From positions 1 through 32,842 of the forward strand of contig CANQNB010000005.1 in assembly GCA_947625065.1 (NCBI GenBank): a stretch of 32,842 bases of DNA, written 5' to 3'. Every line of letters begins with the position of its first letter. The first letter of the stretch is position 1. The position numbers and the translations under genes are program-made. The notes under the pieces are model-generated. The model saw only the letters and a program-made list of their open reading frames with translations. It searched no databases and had not been told where the DNA came from. This DNA comes from an uncultured Clostridia bacterium. GTDB lineage: Bacteria > Bacillota > Clostridia > Christensenellales > Borkfalkiaceae. Of the stretch, positions 10,097 to 19,037 are shown in pieces.

Positions 10097-12955
10097 TCAT
10101 TCGGGCACAACAATATCTTCTTCGATACCCATGTAGCTGTCTTCGGGAGCGTCCTTTGCGTCGTAAGTGAGCGCTTTTGCATTGTAATTCTTCACAAGGT
10201 ATTCGATGACGAGCTTCTGATAGACGTTGAGATAGTGTTCTGCGTCTGCTGTAAGTCCATAGTAGAGTTTGTAATCCTTGGTGCGCGCGGTGAGATCGCT
10301 AAACGCGGGGTCAGATCCCCAACGATTGGCGGTGGTATAGTTCCAATTCATGCCGCTCTCGTCGAACTTGTTCTTGCCGACAAGCAAATCGATGTAGCCG
10401 AGAACATCTTCGGTGAGGTCGAGTTTCGCACTCTCTTCAAGTGCCTGGATCTTGCTCGCGAGCATCAGAACGGCGTCGAGATAGAGGAGGTCGCCCGTGA
10501 ACTGCTGCGCGTTGTCGTCACCCGTGGTGACAGCCGTGAAGGTCTCCGAAACGTACTTGGGAAGGGTAACGCCGTTTTCTTCGAGTCTGAGCTTGAAGAA
10601 CATCATGCGGAACGCGGCGTTGAAGCAACCGTCGGAGCTGATCGTCTTCCCTGCGCCGATTTCGGCAAACGCGTTGAGGATCTGACCAAGCGCGTCTTTC
10701 CCGCTGTAAGTCGTGGGGGTCTTCAAACCCTTATCGACCGCGGCGATTTGGAGCGCGCCGAAAGCTTCGTTGGCGTTGAGCGCCTTGATGTCTGCCGCAA
10801 ACTGCTTCCAGTTCGCATAGCCGCCCTGCGTGTAGCCGTCTGCGGCCGCCTGATCGTCAGGAGTGAGCGCGGTGTAAGCGGGAGCGACGGTCTCATCGAA
10901 GTAGAGAGCTTCGCTGTACAGGTAGCCCTTGATCGGGGTCTCGCCGGGAGCTTCCCAACCGAGGTAGTTATAAGCGCCGAGGTCGCTGAGTGCGCTGTAC
11001 TTGTCGATAAATGCGAGCACGTCTGCACTGTAAGTGATGGGCTCGATCTTGGTCGCAGTGACGCCCCAGTTATGGGTCGACGCATTCAGGATATAGCCGC
11101 TCTTCGTAAGGAAGTCGTTGAGGATGTCTGCATAGTCGTTCGGGCGCGCCTTTCCTGCGAGCGTGCCGCCGAGCATTGCGGTGAACTGCGCTTCCATCTT
11201 CCAGCCGATCCAGCCGAAGTAGCCATTGTTTGCATACCAATGCTGTTTCAGAAGTCCCTGCATTTCGTAGGTGGAGACCCAGTACGTGTTGAGGAAATCC
11301 ATTTCTTCGTCGGTGAGCTCTTCGATCTTTGCGACGGGCGCAGTTTGGATGCGCACCGCGAGTTTCACCATTTTAGCGAGGGGATAGAAGAAGTTGTTGT
11401 AGTATGCGGGAACTCCGAGTTCATCCGTCAAGTCGGTGACGAATGCGGGAAGTTCTGCTTCGTTTTCCATGAAGAAGTCATAGAAGGAGACAAGGCGGGC
11501 AGCGGAATTGAAGTTATCGTCCACGCTCAATGCTCCGACCTTTGCAACTTCACTATCGCCTGCATCTTCCGTCTTTCCTTCGGTCTTGATCTTGAATGCG
11601 ACATGAAGGAGTTCGGCAAATGCCTCTTCTGCGGTGTAGGACTTGGTCGTTTTACCCGTCGCCTTTTCAAAGGTCTCAAAGGTCTTGCTCCAAGCCTCGC
11701 TCTCTTCGAGCGTCTTCATCTCTGCGGAGAAGGTCTCCCAAGCCTCGTAATTCGCCTTGTAGGCTGCGTTCTCTTCCTTCGCGAGCTGTGCATTGACGTA
11801 CGCCTGATCCTTGGTTTCAAGCGCGGTGCGTTCTTCGGCAAGGGCGCGGAAGCTCGTGAGATCGTTGTAGAGGTAGCCTTCTGCGTCCTCTTCCGTCTTC
11901 CAACCGACGAAGTTGTAATCTGCAAGTGCGACGAACTCCTGGATCTTGGTCACCATTGCCACTGCGTCTTCGGAGCCGTTTTCGGTCGGGTCCTCGGTAA
12001 GAGGAGTGACGTCTGCATCGAAGCCCAATCCGCTCGCGCTGACGGTGGCGGTGGGATCGCACTCGGCGACGACGTCGAAGATGTATTTGAGGCTTGCCTT
12101 GAAGTTCTTCTCCTCATCGGGCAGACCGAAGTAGTGCTCGTAGTCGGTGTTCCCGTCGCGAAGGTCGTTGTTGTTGGTGATGTTCCATGCGAAGCCGCCT
12201 TCGGTGAAGCCGTCCACGCCAATCATGTGGGCGTTGATGACCTCGGCGATGTCCTCATCGAGCCAGACATATTCGCCCTTCTGCTGCCTTGCATAGATTT
12301 CGCCCGCAAGGGTGAGCACGGGATAGATATAGTTGTTGAAGTCGTCGAGGAATGCCTTGCCGTTGGTGCTTTCCGTGGCATACCCGAGCATGGTCTGAAC
12401 GAAATCGGGGATCTTGACGCCCGCTTCCTCCATCTTCTTCATGAGGAAGAGAAGGTGGAACTCATACTTGAAGCCGTTCGTGTCGTTCGAGTTGAAGGTG
12501 TAGACCGGTTTCTGCGAATCGTCCTTGAAGAACCCTGTTCTCACGCGGAAGAGGATGGCGACCATCTTCTGCATCGCCGTTTCACCCGTGTATTCCGCAT
12601 CCGGTTGGGCGCTGTTCATGGTCATGTTGGCGAGCTTGTAGCTCTTCGCCACGTAGTCGGCGTTGTCGAAGTACTCTTTGAGACTGTCGTAAGCCTCTTC
12701 CCAATCGTAGAAGTTCTGCTCTTTGGCTTCGCCGAGGAGACGCAACACGCTCGCCTGCTGGTCTGCCGAGAGCTTTTTATAATCTTCGCGGATGGTGTTG
12801 AAGTACTCTGCTTCATCCCAGAAGTAACCGGTAATGCCCTCTTCCGTGCTGTCCGCAGGCTTCTTCCAATCCTTGTAGGGATAGCTCGTATCGGTGAGAG
12901 CGCCGAGCGTTTCGAACTTCGTGATGAACGCCTTCGCCTCTTCGGTCAGGTTAAA
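10097..12955 (-). repeat. Three degenerate protein-level repeats of ~310-325 aa in the large lipoprotein (approx. 12955-11976, 11975-11034, 11033-10097)
   Basis: Aligned openings: 'AKAFITKFETLGALTDTSYPYKDWKKPADSTEEGITGYFWDEAEYFNTIREDYKKL', 'AVAMVTKIQEFVALADYNFVGWKTEEDAEGYLYNDLTSFRALAEERTAL', 'SADVLAFIDKYSALSDLGAYNYLGWEAPGETPIKGYLYSEALYFDETVAPAYTAL'. Boundaries are approximate. Confidence 0.75.
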
Positions 12956-14587
12956 CGACTTCTCATATTCGGGCTTCGCCTTCTCGAAACCTGCAAAGTC
13001 GAGGAGGTTGAGGTACTGCTGTGCCATCCCGGAGCTTTGGGCATGGCTCGCGTCGCTGCCGTACCACTTCGCAACTTCGTCGTAGTCATCGAGATAGTCG
13101 CTGATGTTCTCGGCGGTCATACCGGCAAGGCGGTCGATCTTTGCCTGGTACTCTGCGAGCTTGCCGCCGATCTCCTTCTCGGAGACGGGGGTGCCGTCAT
13201 AGCGGAAGGAGTAGTAGTCGACGCCGTCCTTCGCTTCGTACGTCGTGCAGGCGTAGGTCTGAAGGATGGTGTAGTCGTAGGTGCCGTTCGAATCGGTGTC
13301 GTTCGCAAGGAGCATGTCGAACCACTGCCCTCTGAGCGTGGGGTCGATGGAGACCTTGGCTTCAATGTCGTCGAGCTCTTCCTCCGTGGGGAAGTAGACC
13401 TGCGCCTCGGTGACGACGAGGTTGAGGAAGCGCGCACCGTTGAAGAAGTCAACGTTCTTGACGCTGACGCCCGTCTCGATGGGATTCTTGATGTCGAGAC
13501 CTGCGGTGAACACATAGCCGTTGTCCTGCGAGTAGGTGGCTCGCTGAAGCGCGTTGACCTTCTCTTCGTCGATCACGGTCTCAAAGGCGACCTCGCCGTC
13601 GAGCGTGAAGGTGTATTCGTCGACGAAGTAAACGGTGTCGTCGATCTCGTCGGTCTTTTTGACCGTCTTGATCTGGAGCTCCATCTCCTTGGCTTCCGGG
13701 GTCCAATAGCCGTCGCCGTTTCCGAGGGAGGTCCACTTGGAGGACATGATCTTCTTGCCGATGTTGTATTCCACATCGGAGAAGGAATTATCGCGGGAGG
13801 TACCCTGGTACTCGTACCAGTCGCCCGTCTCGGTGTCGCATGCGATACCGTCGGCAATGACGAAGTAATCCTGCCATGCGTACACGCCGATGAAGGCGTA
13901 CACCTTGTCCTCTATGCCCTTATAGGGAGGGGTGATCTGGATCTCAGAGAGGTCGAACTTGTATCTGAGACCGGCGACGCCCTGCTTGCGGACGGGGAAG
14001 GTGAGGACGCTCGCGTCCATCGCGCTGCCGAGCTCCCACGACTGTGCGATCGTGTCCGTGATCTCGGCGCCCTTTTCGTCGAGGAGACCGTAGCCGTTCC
14101 ACGACTGGATGCTGTTGACGCCCATGCCCGTGGTCTCGTGAGTGATGACCTTGCTGTTGGTGATCATGCCGAGCGAGTCCGCATCGGTACCCGTGTTGTC
14201 CCAGCAGTTGTAGCCCGTGAGCTCGGTGCCGTTCACGTAGTACCAGAAGTTGTCGGAGTTGCCCTCGGCAAAGCCCTTCTTGTTCTGGAAGATGCGGCGG
14301 GTGCTGCCCTTCTTCGTAACGTAGCCGCCTTGGGTGCCGTCTTCGACGTTCTCATCTTCCATGAAGTCGAGATCGGCTTCTACCGTTGCATTGATGGCGT
14401 CCGCGATCGTCTTATACGAACCGACGAGATTGCCCTCGTTGTTGTACGCCTCGTATGCATCGGCCTGGCGGGGATCGTCGCGGCGCTTGCCATTGCCGCC
14501 GCCTCCTCCCTTGTTACACGCTACCAGACCCACAACGCTCGTCGCGACCATTGCGGTGCCGAGTAAAAGTGCTACCAGTTTCTTCAT
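10097..14587 (-). CDS. Very large uncharacterised lipoprotein with three degenerate tandem repeats
   Basis: ~1,496 aa from MKKLVALLLGTAMVATSVVGLVACNKGGGGG (lipobox LVAC plus Gly linker), start at 14587 with CGGAGGAGAAAATTT. The internal repeats are recognisable at protein level. No enzyme motif recognised. Confidence 0.9.
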   Translation of the reverse strand: MKKLVALLLGTAMVATSVVGLVACNKGGGGGNGKRRDDPRQADAYEAYNNEGNLVGSYKTIADAINATVEADLDFMEDENVEDGTQGGYVTKKGSTRRIFQNKKGFAEGNSDNFWYYVNGTELTGYNCWDNTGTDADSLGMITNSKVITHETTGMGVNSIQSWNGYGLLDEKGAEITDTIAQSWELGSAMDASVLTFPVRKQGVAGLRYKFDLSEIQITPPYKGIEDKVYAFIGVYAWQDYFVIADGIACDTETGDWYEYQGTSRDNSFSDVEYNIGKKIMSSKWTSLGNGDGYWTPEAKEMELQIKTVKKTDEIDDTVYFVDEYTFTLDGEVAFETVIDEEKVNALQRATYSQDNGYVFTAGLDIKNPIETGVSVKNVDFFNGARFLNLVVTEAQVYFPTEEELDDIEAKVSIDPTLRGQWFDMLLANDTDSNGTYDYTILQTYACTTYEAKDGVDYYSFRYDGTPVSEKEIGGKLAEYQAKIDRLAGMTAENISDYLDDYDEVAKWYGSDASHAQSSGMAQQYLNLLDFAGFEKAKPEYEKSFNLTEEAKAFITKFETLGALTDTSYPYKDWKKPADSTEEGITGYFWDEAEYFNTIREDYKKLSADQQASVLRLLGEAKEQNFYDWEEAYDSLKEYFDNADYVAKSYKLANMTMNSAQPDAEYTGETAMQKMVAILFRVRTGFFKDDSQKPVYTFNSNDTNGFKYEFHLLFLMKKMEEAGVKIPDFVQTMLGYATESTNGKAFLDDFNNYIYPVLTLAGEIYARQQKGEYVWLDEDIAEVINAHMIGVDGFTEGGFAWNITNNNDLRDGNTDYEHYFGLPDEEKNFKASLKYIFDVVAECDPTATVSASGLGFDADVTPLTEDPTENGSEDAVAMVTKIQEFVALADYNFVGWKTEEDAEGYLYNDLTSFRALAEERTALETKDQAYVNAQLAKEENAAYKANYEAWETFSAEMKTLEESEAWSKTFETFEKATGKTTKSYTAEEAFAELLHVAFKIKTEGKTEDAGDSEVAKVGALSVDDNFNSAARLVSFYDFFMENEAELPAFVTDLTDELGVPAYYNNFFYPLAKMVKLAVRIQTAPVAKIEELTDEEMDFLNTYWVSTYEMQGLLKQHWYANNGYFGWIGWKMEAQFTAMLGGTLAGKARPNDYADILNDFLTKSGYILNASTHNWGVTATKIEPITYSADVLAFIDKYSALSDLGAYNYLGWEAPGETPIKGYLYSEALYFDETVAPAYTALTPDDQAAADGYTQGGYANWKQFAADIKALNANEAFGALQIAAVDKGLKTPTTYSGKDALGQILNAFAEIGAGKTISSDGCFNAAFRMMFFKLRLEENGVTLPKYVSETFTAVTTGDDNAQQFTGDLLYLDAVLMLASKIQALEESAKLDLTEDVLGYIDLLVGKNKFDESGMNWNYTTANRWGSDPAFSDLTARTKDYKLYYGLTADAEHYLNVYQKLVIEYLVKNYNAKALTYDAKDAPEDSYMGIEEDIVVPE

Positions 14588-14611
14588 AAATTTTCTCCTC
14601 CGATATTTTTT

Positions 14612-14626
14612 TCGCACTTTGTGCGA
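14612..14626 (-). other. Short leader hairpin TCGCAC-aaa-GTGCGA upstream of the large lipoprotein SD
   Basis: Perfect 6-bp inverted repeat tcgcac ttt gtgcga read on the + strand. Confidence 0.5.
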
Positions 14627-14677
14627 TTATCGCCTGTCCTGTTCCCCTGCGCCGCGGGTGCCCTGCTATCGTTTTTG

Positions 14678-14722
14678 GGGTATTTGTCTGCAAATACCCG
14701 CGCAAGAGGGCGCCCTCTTGCG
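14678..14722 (-). promoter_or_regulatory. Two adjacent perfect hairpins in the 5' leader of the large lipoprotein mRNA
   Basis: gggtatttg-tctg-caaataccc (14678-14699) and the perfect palindrome cgcaagagggcgccctcttgcg (14701-14722), between the promoter (-10 at 14783) and the start codon (14587). Confidence 0.65.
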
Positions 14723-14782
14723 CCGAAAAAGTTGCTCCCCTCCCGCCGCGGACCCACTGCGGGAAGATACTTTGGTACTGTC

Positions 14783-14811
14783 ATTGTACTCCCATTCCCT
14801 TCGTTTGTCAA
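14783..14811 (-). promoter_or_regulatory. Sigma-A-type promoter P1 for the large lipoprotein/ABC transporter operon
   Basis: Minus strand TTGACA (14811-14806), 17-nt spacer, TACAAT (14788-14783), with an A/T-rich upstream element. Confidence 0.85.
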
Positions 14812-15108
14812 TAGTTTTTGAAAAAAATTTTTATCTTTTCACAAAACATTTTGCTTTCTTCTCTTTTTTTGTGTACATACTTCGCAAATTTCGTGAAAAA
14901 TTCAATTTGTGCATGAAAAACTTTTTCCAATTCGTCCGCTCCCCCGCCCTTCCCGCGCGTACCTATATATACTGATAGTAGGGGCGCCCCCTCCCGAGGA
15001 GGGGGGCAGGAGGTGGGTACGAATTCTGAACTCGCCCCACCTCAGTCACTACGTGACAGCTCCTCCCACGGAGGAGCCATGGTCGCGCGCTCCCCTTCCC
15101 CACCCCAT

Positions 15109-15133
15109 AAAAAAAGCCGCGGGGAGCCGCGGC
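15109..15133 (-). terminator. Intrinsic terminator after the rpiR-like gene
   Basis: Minus strand GCCGCGG-CTCC-CCGCGGC followed by TTTTTTT (stem 15133-15116, T tract 15115-15109). Confidence 0.9.
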
Positions 15134-15192
15134 ATTCGTGTTTTCGTGTTACAATTCGTGTTACAATGAAAATTCGTTTTACCAAACAGGCA

Positions 15193-16023
15193 TCAGATGA
15201 GCTTGTTGGCTGTCGCACGGTTGCTGCGCGCGTAGAACGCGTCGAACCGCGGTCTGTCGGAGTTGTGCATGCCCGTGCAGAGGGTGTCGACCACAAACAG
15301 CTGCATGATCTTGCCCGTCATCGAGCCGGGGCGCATGGGCGATTCCATGGGCGCCGCGGAGATGACGAGGTCGGCATACTGCGAGAGGGGGGATTTTTCG
15401 TAACAGGTGATCACGAGCACCTTCATCCCGCTCGCGCGCGCAAGTTCCGCCGCCTCCACCGTGTCCTTCGAAGAACCCGAGATGGAGAAGATGATCATGA
15501 GGTCCTCTTCCCCGCGGGAGGAGAGCAGGACGTTTTGCAGGTGGCAGTCGCGCTCGCAGAAGGTGGCGATGCCCATCATCATGAGGCGGTTGTGCATTTC
15601 GAGGGCGGCGACGTAGGAGTGCCCCACGCCGAAGCAGCACACCGTGCGCGCCGAGAGGATCTGGTTGATCGCGCCGTAGAGCTGGTCCTCCCTGATACCG
15701 CGGCGGGCGTTTTCGATGGCGAGCTGGTACTGCGCCTCCATCTCCCCGATGAAGCCGACGCCCTCCTCGTCCTCGTCATCGTGCTGCGCCGCGCCCTGCG
15801 CGAGGGCGAGACGGAACTCCTGATACCCGTTGTAGCCGATGGATCTGCAAAAGCGCAGAACGGTCGCCTCGGCGACCCCCGTCGCCGAGGCGAGGTCGGT
15901 GATCGACATGTAAATGACCTGCTTTAAGTCGACCGACTCGAAATAGTCGATGAGCTTTTTCTGGCTCTTCGTGAGCTTGCCTTCCTTGAGGCGGGAAATT
16001 TTTCTTTTGATTCCGTTGGGCAT
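15193..16023 (-). CDS. MurR/RpiR family transcriptional regulator
   Basis: 276-aa ORF with N-terminal HTH (KSQKKLIDYFESVDLKQVIYMSITDLASATGVAEATVLRFCRSIGYNGYQEFRLALA) and SIS-like domain (CFGVGHSYVAALEMHNRLMMMGI, IIFSISGSSKDTVEAAELARASGMKVLVIT). Confidence 0.93.
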   Translation of the reverse strand: MPNGIKRKISRLKEGKLTKSQKKLIDYFESVDLKQVIYMSITDLASATGVAEATVLRFCRSIGYNGYQEFRLALAQGAAQHDDEDEEGVGFIGEMEAQYQLAIENARRGIREDQLYGAINQILSARTVCCFGVGHSYVAALEMHNRLMMMGIATFCERDCHLQNVLLSSRGEEDLMIIFSISGSSKDTVEAAELARASGMKVLVITCYEKSPLSQYADLVISAAPMESPMRPGSMTGKIMQLFVVDTLCTGMHNSDRPRFDAFYARSNRATANKLI

Positions 16024-16171
16024 ATCAAAGCCGCTCCTTTTGTTTTTCCCGAAGACAGATCGCGGACATGGGTATGCCCTTTCCTCTCTTCCTTGCGAAA
16101 TTCTCGCCTGTTTCTTGATCTTTCGGCTGCCCCTTCCGCCGCGAAATCTGCGCTTTGGAGGGGCCCTTGCA

Positions 16172-16972
16172 CTACTTGGGGAGACCCTTTAGCACGCCGT
16201 AAGCCGCGCCGACCTTCCCCCCGCCGAGGACATGCGCCTTCAATGCCCGCTGAAGGGTGGTGCCCTCAGCGAACTCCTCGGGGGCGATGTCCTGCCGCCC
16301 GAAGACGAAGAAGCGGTAGTCCTCGCTATCCCAAAAGATCTCCTTCCTGTCGAAGCGCGCCGCAAAGCGCAGGATGCGCGACGACGGGGGCAGGAGCTCT
16401 TCGAGCACGGGCGAGAGCAGCCACGAATGGCAGGTATAGGGCACGTCCGCGAATTGGGGAAAATACCGCCGCATGAACGCCTGCGCCTCAGTGAGCGACG
16501 CGTCGACGGCGTCATCCGAGAGGGGCATGTCCGAGGGAATGTGCACGGAAACGCTCCGCCGCCCCCCTTCCTCGCACAGCTCGTATTCGAGCAGACCGAT
16601 GCGGAAAAGTTTGAGACTGATCTGCCGCCCCGTCCACCACCAGCGGTCGAACGCCCAGTCGCCGTACCCCCGCCTGCGCTCGAGGACGAAGCGGGAGAAC
16701 GCCGCCATCGTGGCAAGATAGACGGTCGCGGGGATGGCGCGGCGCCTGTATTCCTCCTCGGATGCAGCCGCCTCGCGGAGCATGACGGAGAGGATCTTGC
16801 TGCCGTCGGTGTCGGGCGCGAGCGCGGCATGCAATTCGTTTGCCGCGTCCTCGAATGCCGCCACGTCGTGCAGACGGCGGGCGATGCCCTCTACCCCCTG
16901 CACATCGGTGATCTTTTCCCTCATTCCGGCAGGCATGCCGATGCGGGCAAGGAGCGCAAACGCGCCACCCAT
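16172..16972 (-). CDS. Acyltransferase domain-containing protein (GNAT-like N/C-domain type), tentative
   Basis: 266-aa ORF with ...RYFPQFADVPYTCHSWLLSPVLEELLPPSSRILRFAARF..., resembling GNAT-like C-terminal domain proteins found in sugar operons. Start lies immediately after the GH31 stop (TGACATG junction). Family call is from memory. Confidence 0.5.
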   Translation of the reverse strand: MGGAFALLARIGMPAGMREKITDVQGVEGIARRLHDVAAFEDAANELHAALAPDTDGSKILSVMLREAAASEEEYRRRAIPATVYLATMAAFSRFVLERRRGYGDWAFDRWWWTGRQISLKLFRIGLLEYELCEEGGRRSVSVHIPSDMPLSDDAVDASLTEAQAFMRRYFPQFADVPYTCHSWLLSPVLEELLPPSSRILRFAARFDRKEIFWDSEDYRFFVFGRQDIAPEEFAEGTTLQRALKAHVLGGGKVGAAYGVLKGLPK

Positions 16973-16973
16973 G

Positions 16974-18971
16974 TCAGGGTTCGACCTTTACTATTTCAAA
17001 ATTCTGTAAACTTGACTTGGTGAACCCGTCGTCGCGGCAGAGCGCATATTCGGTGGGCTCGGAGATGAATTTCAGCCAGCGCAGGTTGGTCTCGTCGAGG
17101 GAAGCGACGTTCTTTGCGGGCATCGCCAGCGGCATCACCGCCCCCTCTTTGAGGAAGAACACGACCTCGTCGAGCGGGATCTCGACGTAATAATCGCCCG
17201 GCTCCACGATGCGCTCGGAGAACTTGGTGCCGCCCTTTTTGAGGCGGATCATCTTCATGCGCGCGGGGACATAGATGTATCTCCCCTTGGCGTTTTGCTC
17301 CATGACGGGGGCGATCATGATGCTTTCCCCGATCATGAGCTGATCCTCGACGGTGCGGGCGCGCTTGTCTTCGGGGTAGTCGAACACGAGCGGGCGGGAG
17401 AGCATCTCCCCGCTCTGTGCGCACTTCACGAACTCGCTGTAGAGGTAGGGAAGGATGGCATAGCGCATGTTGAGGATGCTGCGGAAGGCGTCGAGGTCAT
17501 CGAAGGTGTAGCACTCCTGATCGCGCGCGGTTTGGGTCGCATGGTTGCGGAAGAGGGGGGCGAAGATGCCGAACGCGAGCCAGCGGAGCATGAGTTCTTC
17601 CGTCGTGTCGCCGCCGTGCCCGCCGAGGTCGGCGCCCGCGTACAAAAAGCCGCACATGTCGAGCCCGGGCATCATCGCAAGGTTGAGCCTGAGGTGGGAC
17701 CACCACGAGGCGTTGTCCCCCGTCCAGATGCCCGCATAGCGGTGCAATCCGATGTAGGAGGAGCGCGAGAAGAGCAGGTATCTGCGGTCGGGCTCGTAGA
17801 TGTCGAAGTATTCGCTCGCGCCGCGCGTCATCTGGTAGCCGAAGAGGTTGTGCACGTCGGCATGGACGTGCCGCCCGTCCACCGCATTGTGGTAGAAGGA
17901 AGCGTAGTCCTCCGCGCTGTTCGCGAGGCTGCCGAACTTGCCCGTGAGTTTGCCGTATGCCTCGGTGTCGAGGTTCTTGCCGATCTCCCCCGCCGCATAG
18001 GCGATCGCGTCGCGGAGGCGGTCCCTGCTGTAGAAGATCGCGGGCTCGTTCATGTCATTCCAGAAGCCCTCGATACCCTGGTCGAGCAGCGCCTTATACT
18101 GCGCGCCGAACCAAAGCCGCGCCGCGGGATTGAGCACGTCGGGCAAGACGCTCTCCCCGGGCCACACGGCGACGACGAAGGGCGCGCCCTCTGCATCCGT
18201 GCAGAAATATCCCTTTTCGACGCCTTCATCATAGACATGGTACCCCTCTTTGACCTTGACGGCGGCGTCGATGATGGGCACGAGGTAGACGCCGTCCGCC
18301 TTGAGTTCTGCGGCGAGGGCAGAAAGATCGGGGAAGCGCTCCTTGTTGACGGTGAAGTCCATATAGTCCTGCATGTAGTCGATGTCCATATAGACCATAT
18401 CGAGGGGAAGGTCGTGCTCGCGGTAGCCCTGCCACACGGCGCGGATGTCCGCCTCGTCCTTATACCCCCATTTGGACTGCGCAAAGCCGAACGCCCACTT
18501 GGGCGGGATGTAGCTCTGCCCGATGATGGTGCGGAACTCGCGGACGATCTCCCTTGCGGAATCCCCCTCGATGATGTAGAGGTCAACGTCCCCGCAGCTT
18601 ACCGTGAGCTCGTCGGGGTGGGTGTAACCGATGTCGAAGACGACGCGCGCGGGGCTGTCGAAGAAGGCGCCGAAGGTCCTCTCGCCGAAGACGACGATGA
18701 AGTTGTGTGACCCGTAGAGGGAGACCCGCCCCTCGGTGATGATGGGGTCGTCGGTGTTCCAGTTGTCGTAGATCCAGCCGCGCTTGTTGATGCCGCGCAT
18801 CTGTTCCCCGAGCCCGAACACGAGGTCGTCCTTCTTCATCGTGAAGGAGAAGACGCGCTTGCCTTCCTCCTCCATGACATCAAACGGGGTGGGCATGCCC
18901 GAGGCAGAGGGTTGCGGAACGACGACCGCCTCCGTGACGGGAGGGTTTCCGAATGTGTACTTTCTGATCAT
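16974..18971 (-). CDS. Glycoside hydrolase family 31 protein (alpha-glucosidase/alpha-xylosidase type)
   Basis: 665-aa ORF with VFGLGEQMRGINKRG, GFAQSKWGYKDEADIRAVWQGYREHDLPLDMVYMDIDYM, GFWNDMNEPAIF (GH31 nucleophile motif) and GIWTGDNASWWSHLR (acid/base region). Confidence 0.95.
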   Translation of the reverse strand: MIRKYTFGNPPVTEAVVVPQPSASGMPTPFDVMEEEGKRVFSFTMKKDDLVFGLGEQMRGINKRGWIYDNWNTDDPIITEGRVSLYGSHNFIVVFGERTFGAFFDSPARVVFDIGYTHPDELTVSCGDVDLYIIEGDSAREIVREFRTIIGQSYIPPKWAFGFAQSKWGYKDEADIRAVWQGYREHDLPLDMVYMDIDYMQDYMDFTVNKERFPDLSALAAELKADGVYLVPIIDAAVKVKEGYHVYDEGVEKGYFCTDAEGAPFVVAVWPGESVLPDVLNPAARLWFGAQYKALLDQGIEGFWNDMNEPAIFYSRDRLRDAIAYAAGEIGKNLDTEAYGKLTGKFGSLANSAEDYASFYHNAVDGRHVHADVHNLFGYQMTRGASEYFDIYEPDRRYLLFSRSSYIGLHRYAGIWTGDNASWWSHLRLNLAMMPGLDMCGFLYAGADLGGHGGDTTEELMLRWLAFGIFAPLFRNHATQTARDQECYTFDDLDAFRSILNMRYAILPYLYSEFVKCAQSGEMLSRPLVFDYPEDKRARTVEDQLMIGESIMIAPVMEQNAKGRYIYVPARMKMIRLKKGGTKFSERIVEPGDYYVEIPLDEVVFFLKEGAVMPLAMPAKNVASLDETNLRWLKFISEPTEYALCRDDGFTKSSLQNFEIVKVEP

Positions 18972-19037
18972 ATTTCGCTCCTTGATAGGTTTTTTCCGTA
19001 TTTCATTTGCCCGTCCGAATGGATTTTCGGAGGGCGG

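Noticed and set aside
9956-14566. 1,536-aa + strand ORF
   Set aside because: Exactly antisense to the giant lipoprotein, which has a signal peptide, SD and promoter. The + product is a low-complexity V/E/R/L-rich translation typical of GC-rich antisense frames.
15134-15167. Short ttcgtgtt(acaa) direct repeats
   Set aside because: Only two to three copies of a short A/T-rich unit next to a terminator; not enough to claim a feature.
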